A DNA stretch of 19,314 nucleotides, taken from contig JASBVU010000002.1 in assembly GCA_029960905.1 (NCBI GenBank), positions 1 through 19,314 of the forward strand, in the 5' to 3' direction. The notes under the pieces are model-generated. The model made no database searches and was not told the origin of the DNA. It saw only the letters and a list, made by a program, of their open reading frames with translations. A program made the position numbers and the translations under genes. How positions within the stretch are numbered: the first letter of the stretch is position 1; each line of letters starts with the position of its first letter. This document shows positions 17,403 through 19,314 of the stretch, one piece after another. The DNA comes from Thermoanaerobacterium sp. (GTDB taxonomy: Bacteria; Bacillota; Thermoanaerobacteria; Thermoanaerobacterales; Thermoanaerobacteraceae).

Positions 17403-18605
17403 TTAAGCAAGAATCTTGGAAACAACACCGGCTCCTACTGTGTGTCCGCCTTCTCTTATAGCAAATTTTAGTCCTTCTTCCATCGCTATCGGTGTTATTA
17501 ATTCTATTGTCATCGTTACGTGGTCTCCGGGCATTACCATCTCTACGCCCTCTGGTAATTCTATTACTCCTGTTACGTCTGTTGTCCTGAAGTAGAACTG
17601 TGGTCTGTATCCATTGAAGAATGGTGTGTGTCTTCCGCCTTCTTCTTTTGTTAACACGTATACTTGTCCTTCAAATTTCGTGTGCGGTTTTACTGACCCT
17701 GGTTTCGCTAATACTTGTCCTCTTTCTACTTCGTCTCTTGTTACTCCTCTTAATAGCACTCCTATATTGTCTCCTGCTTCTGCTTCATCCAGTGTCTTCC
17801 TGAACATCTCTACTCCTGTTACTACTGTCTTCTTGTTTTCGTCTGATAATCCTATTATCTCTACTTCGTCTCCTACTTTTAACTTGCCTCTCTCTACTCT
17901 TCCTGTTGCAACTGTTCCTCTTCCTGTTATCGTGAATACATCTTCTACTGGCATCAAGAATGGTTTGTCTACGTCTCTTTCTGGTGTCGGTATATAGCTG
18001 TCAACTGCATCCATTAACTCCCATATCTTGCCGCACCACTGACAGTCTCTTTGTCCGCATCCGCATTCCATTGCTTTTAATGCTGAACCTACTACTATCG
18101 GTGTGTCATCTCCTGGAAATTCATATTCATTTAAGAGCTCTCTTACTTCCATCTCTACTAATTCGATTAATTCTTGGTCGTCTACCATGTCTGCTTTGTT
18201 TAAGAATACTACGATGTATGGTACGCCTACCTGTCTTGCTAACAGGATGTGCTCTCTTGTCTGTGGCATTGGACCGTCTGCTGCTGATACTACCAGTATC
18301 GCTCCGTCCATCTGCGCTGCTCCTGTTATCATGTTCTTTACGTAGTCTGCGTGTCCTGGACAGTCAACGTGCGCATAGTGCCTTTTCTCTGTCTCGTACT
18401 CTACGTGCATTGTGTTTATCGTGATTCCTCTTGCTTTTTCTTCTGGTGCTTTGTCTATTTCATCGTATGCTGTTGCTTGCGCCATTCCTTGTTTTGATAA
18501 TACTATCGTTATTGCTGATGTTAATGTCGTTTTGCCATGGTCTACGTGTCCTATTGTCCCTATGTTTGCATGGGGTTTCTTTCTTTCGAATTTTTGCTTT
18601 GCCAT
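17403..18605 (-). CDS. tuf: Elongation factor Tu (with a four-cysteine insert)
   Basis: EF-Tu, 400 residues, delivers aminoacyl-tRNA to the ribosome in a GTP-dependent way. G-domain motifs are GHVDHGKT (19-26), Thr62 in switch I, DCPGH (81-85) with His85, NKAD (136-139) and SALK (174-177). Domains II and III follow to the end, [19 protein letters not shown]. Just after SALK there is an insert, [12 protein letters not shown], with C181, C183, C188 and C191, absent from E. coli EF-Tu. The codon use is strongly skewed: A-ending four-fold codons with AAG, GAG, GAC and AAC, unlike nearby genes. It follows fusA by 25 bases. Whether a second tuf exists cannot be seen. Confidence 0.99.
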   Translation of the reverse strand: MAKQKFERKKPHANIGTIGHVDHGKTTLTSAITIVLSKQGMAQATAYDEIDKAPEEKARGITINTMHVEYETEKRHYAHVDCPGHADYVKNMITGAAQMDGAILVVSAADGPMPQTREHILLARQVGVPYIVVFLNKADMVDDQELIELVEMEVRELLNEYEFPGDDTPIVVGSALKAMECGCGQRDCQWCGKIWELMDAVDSYIPTPERDVDKPFLMPVEDVFTITGRGTVATGRVERGKLKVGDEVEIIGLSDENKKTVVTGVEMFRKTLDEAEAGDNIGVLLRGVTRDEVERGQVLAKPGSVKPHTKFEGQVYVLTKEEGGRHTPFFNGYRPQFYFRTTDVTGVIELPEGVEMVMPGDHVTMTIELITPIAMEEGLKFAIREGGHTVGAGVVSKILA

Positions 18606-18630
18606 TTCTTTTCCTCCTTACATTAATTTT

Positions 18631-19314
18631 TTATTTTTTTTCTAATATTTGATCAGCAATGTTTTTAGGTACTTCCTCATAATGGCTAAATTGCATCGTG
18701 TAAGTACCTCTTCCTTGAGTCTTTGAACGAAGGTCTGTAGCATATCCAAACATTTCAGCCAGTGGAACCATGCCTCTTATGACTTTTGCACCAGCTCTAT
18801 CCATCATACCTTCGATTCTTCCACGCCTTGAGTTTATGTCACCCATTACATCGCCCATATATTCCTCAGGAACAACAACTTCCACTTCCATTATAGGCTC
18901 TAAAAGGACAGCTCCGCCTTTTTTCATACCTTCTTTGAAAGCCATTGAACCTGCTATCTTAAATGCCATATCAGATGAGTCGACTTCATGGTATGAACCG
19001 TCAACTAATGAAACTTTAACGTCAACAACTTCATATCCTCCAAGGATACCATTTTCCATTGCTTCCTGTACACCTGCATCTACTGAAGGAATGTATTCTT
19101 TCGGTATGACACCACCGACTATTTTATTCTCAAATTGATAACCTTGACCTCTCTCTAAAGGTTCCATTTCAAGCCATACATGACCATACTGGCCACGTCC
19201 ACCTGACTGTCTTATAAATTTTCCTTCTACGCGTACAGGTTTTGTTATGGTCTCTTTATAAGCAACTTGTGGTTTGCCGACGTTGCACTCTACATTAAAT
19301 TCTCTCTTCATTCT
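18631..19314 (-). CDS. fusA: Elongation factor G, C-terminal third (5' part outside the window)
   Basis: EF-G drives translocation of tRNAs and mRNA. The last 228 or so codons are present; the gene starts beyond the right edge, so the first Met visible here is internal. The sequence covers the end of domain III and domains IV and [21 protein letters not shown] opens domain [20 protein letters not shown] lies later in it, and [19 protein letters not shown] begins domain V, with [20 protein letters not shown] near the end. The fusA-tuf-S10 order is the usual bacterial str-to-S10 junction. The frame is open to base 19314. Confidence 0.97.
   Translation of the reverse strand, partial: RMKREFNVECNVGKPQVAYKETITKPVRVEGKFIRQSGGRGQYGHVWLEMEPLERGQGYQFENKIVGGVIPKEYIPSVDAGVQEAMENGILGGYEVVDVKVSLVDGSYHEVDSSDMAFKIAGSMAFKEGMKKGGAVLLEPIMEVEVVVPEEYMGDVMGDINSRRGRIEGMMDRAGAKVIRGMVPLAEMFGYATDLRSKTQGRGTYTMQFSHYEEVPKNIADQILEKK

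Noticed and set aside
17614..18652. Several long plus-strand open frames opposite tuf
   Set aside because: They are leucine/serine-rich shadows of a strongly biased coding strand, without ribosome binding sites or recognisable domains.

Overview
The window is the S10–spc–alpha ribosomal protein super-operon of a low-GC, Gram-positive (Firmicutes/Clostridia) bacterium. Every supported gene is on the minus strand, so transcription runs from high to low coordinates. The gene order, the AGGAGG-type ribosome binding sites, the zinc-binding forms of S4, S14, L24 and L36, and an elongation factor Tu with a four-cysteine insert fit a thermophilic anaerobe of the Thermoanaerobacterales, probably close to Thermoanaerobacterium. 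That assignment is inferred from protein character alone.

Layout in transcription order. (1) 19314–17403: the 3' third of fusA (EF-G), then tuf (EF-Tu), followed by a 178-base gap holding a strong hairpin and a possible promoter. (2) 17224–12220, S10 cluster: rpsJ, rplC, rplD, rplW, rplB, rpsS, a broken rplV, rpsC, rplP, rpmC, rpsQ. (3) 12200–6967, spc cluster: rplN, rplX, rplE, rpsN (type Z), rpsH, rplF, rplR, rpsE, rpmD, rplO, secY. (4) 6951–2143: adk, map, a small KOW-domain protein, infA, rpmJ, rpsM, rpsK, rpsD, rpoA, rplQ. (5) 2055–1: ecfA1, ecfA2 and the start of ecfT, the energising module of ECF vitamin/metal transporters, set off from rplQ by a terminator-like hairpin.

The genes serve one programme: ribosomal proteins for both subunits, initiation and elongation factors, the RNA polymerase alpha subunit, the membrane insertion channel, N-terminal methionine removal and adenylate balance. 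Gaps are mostly 2–50 bases, and five junctions overlap.

The main anomaly is rplV (L22). The gene is in its normal place with its ribosome binding site and recognisable L22 protein along its length, but the reading frame is broken about five times by single-base changes in A-rich runs. All neighbouring genes are intact. Either a short patch of the sequence is poor, which I favour, or the gene is truly damaged. Other points worth a look are a well-formed GAAA-tetraloop hairpin between rpsJ and rplC, a possible hairpin over the rpoA ribosome binding site, and the cysteine insert in EF-Tu. I found no mobile element, CRISPR array, tRNA, rRNA or new multi-gene system; apart from rplV this is an ordinary conserved core region.
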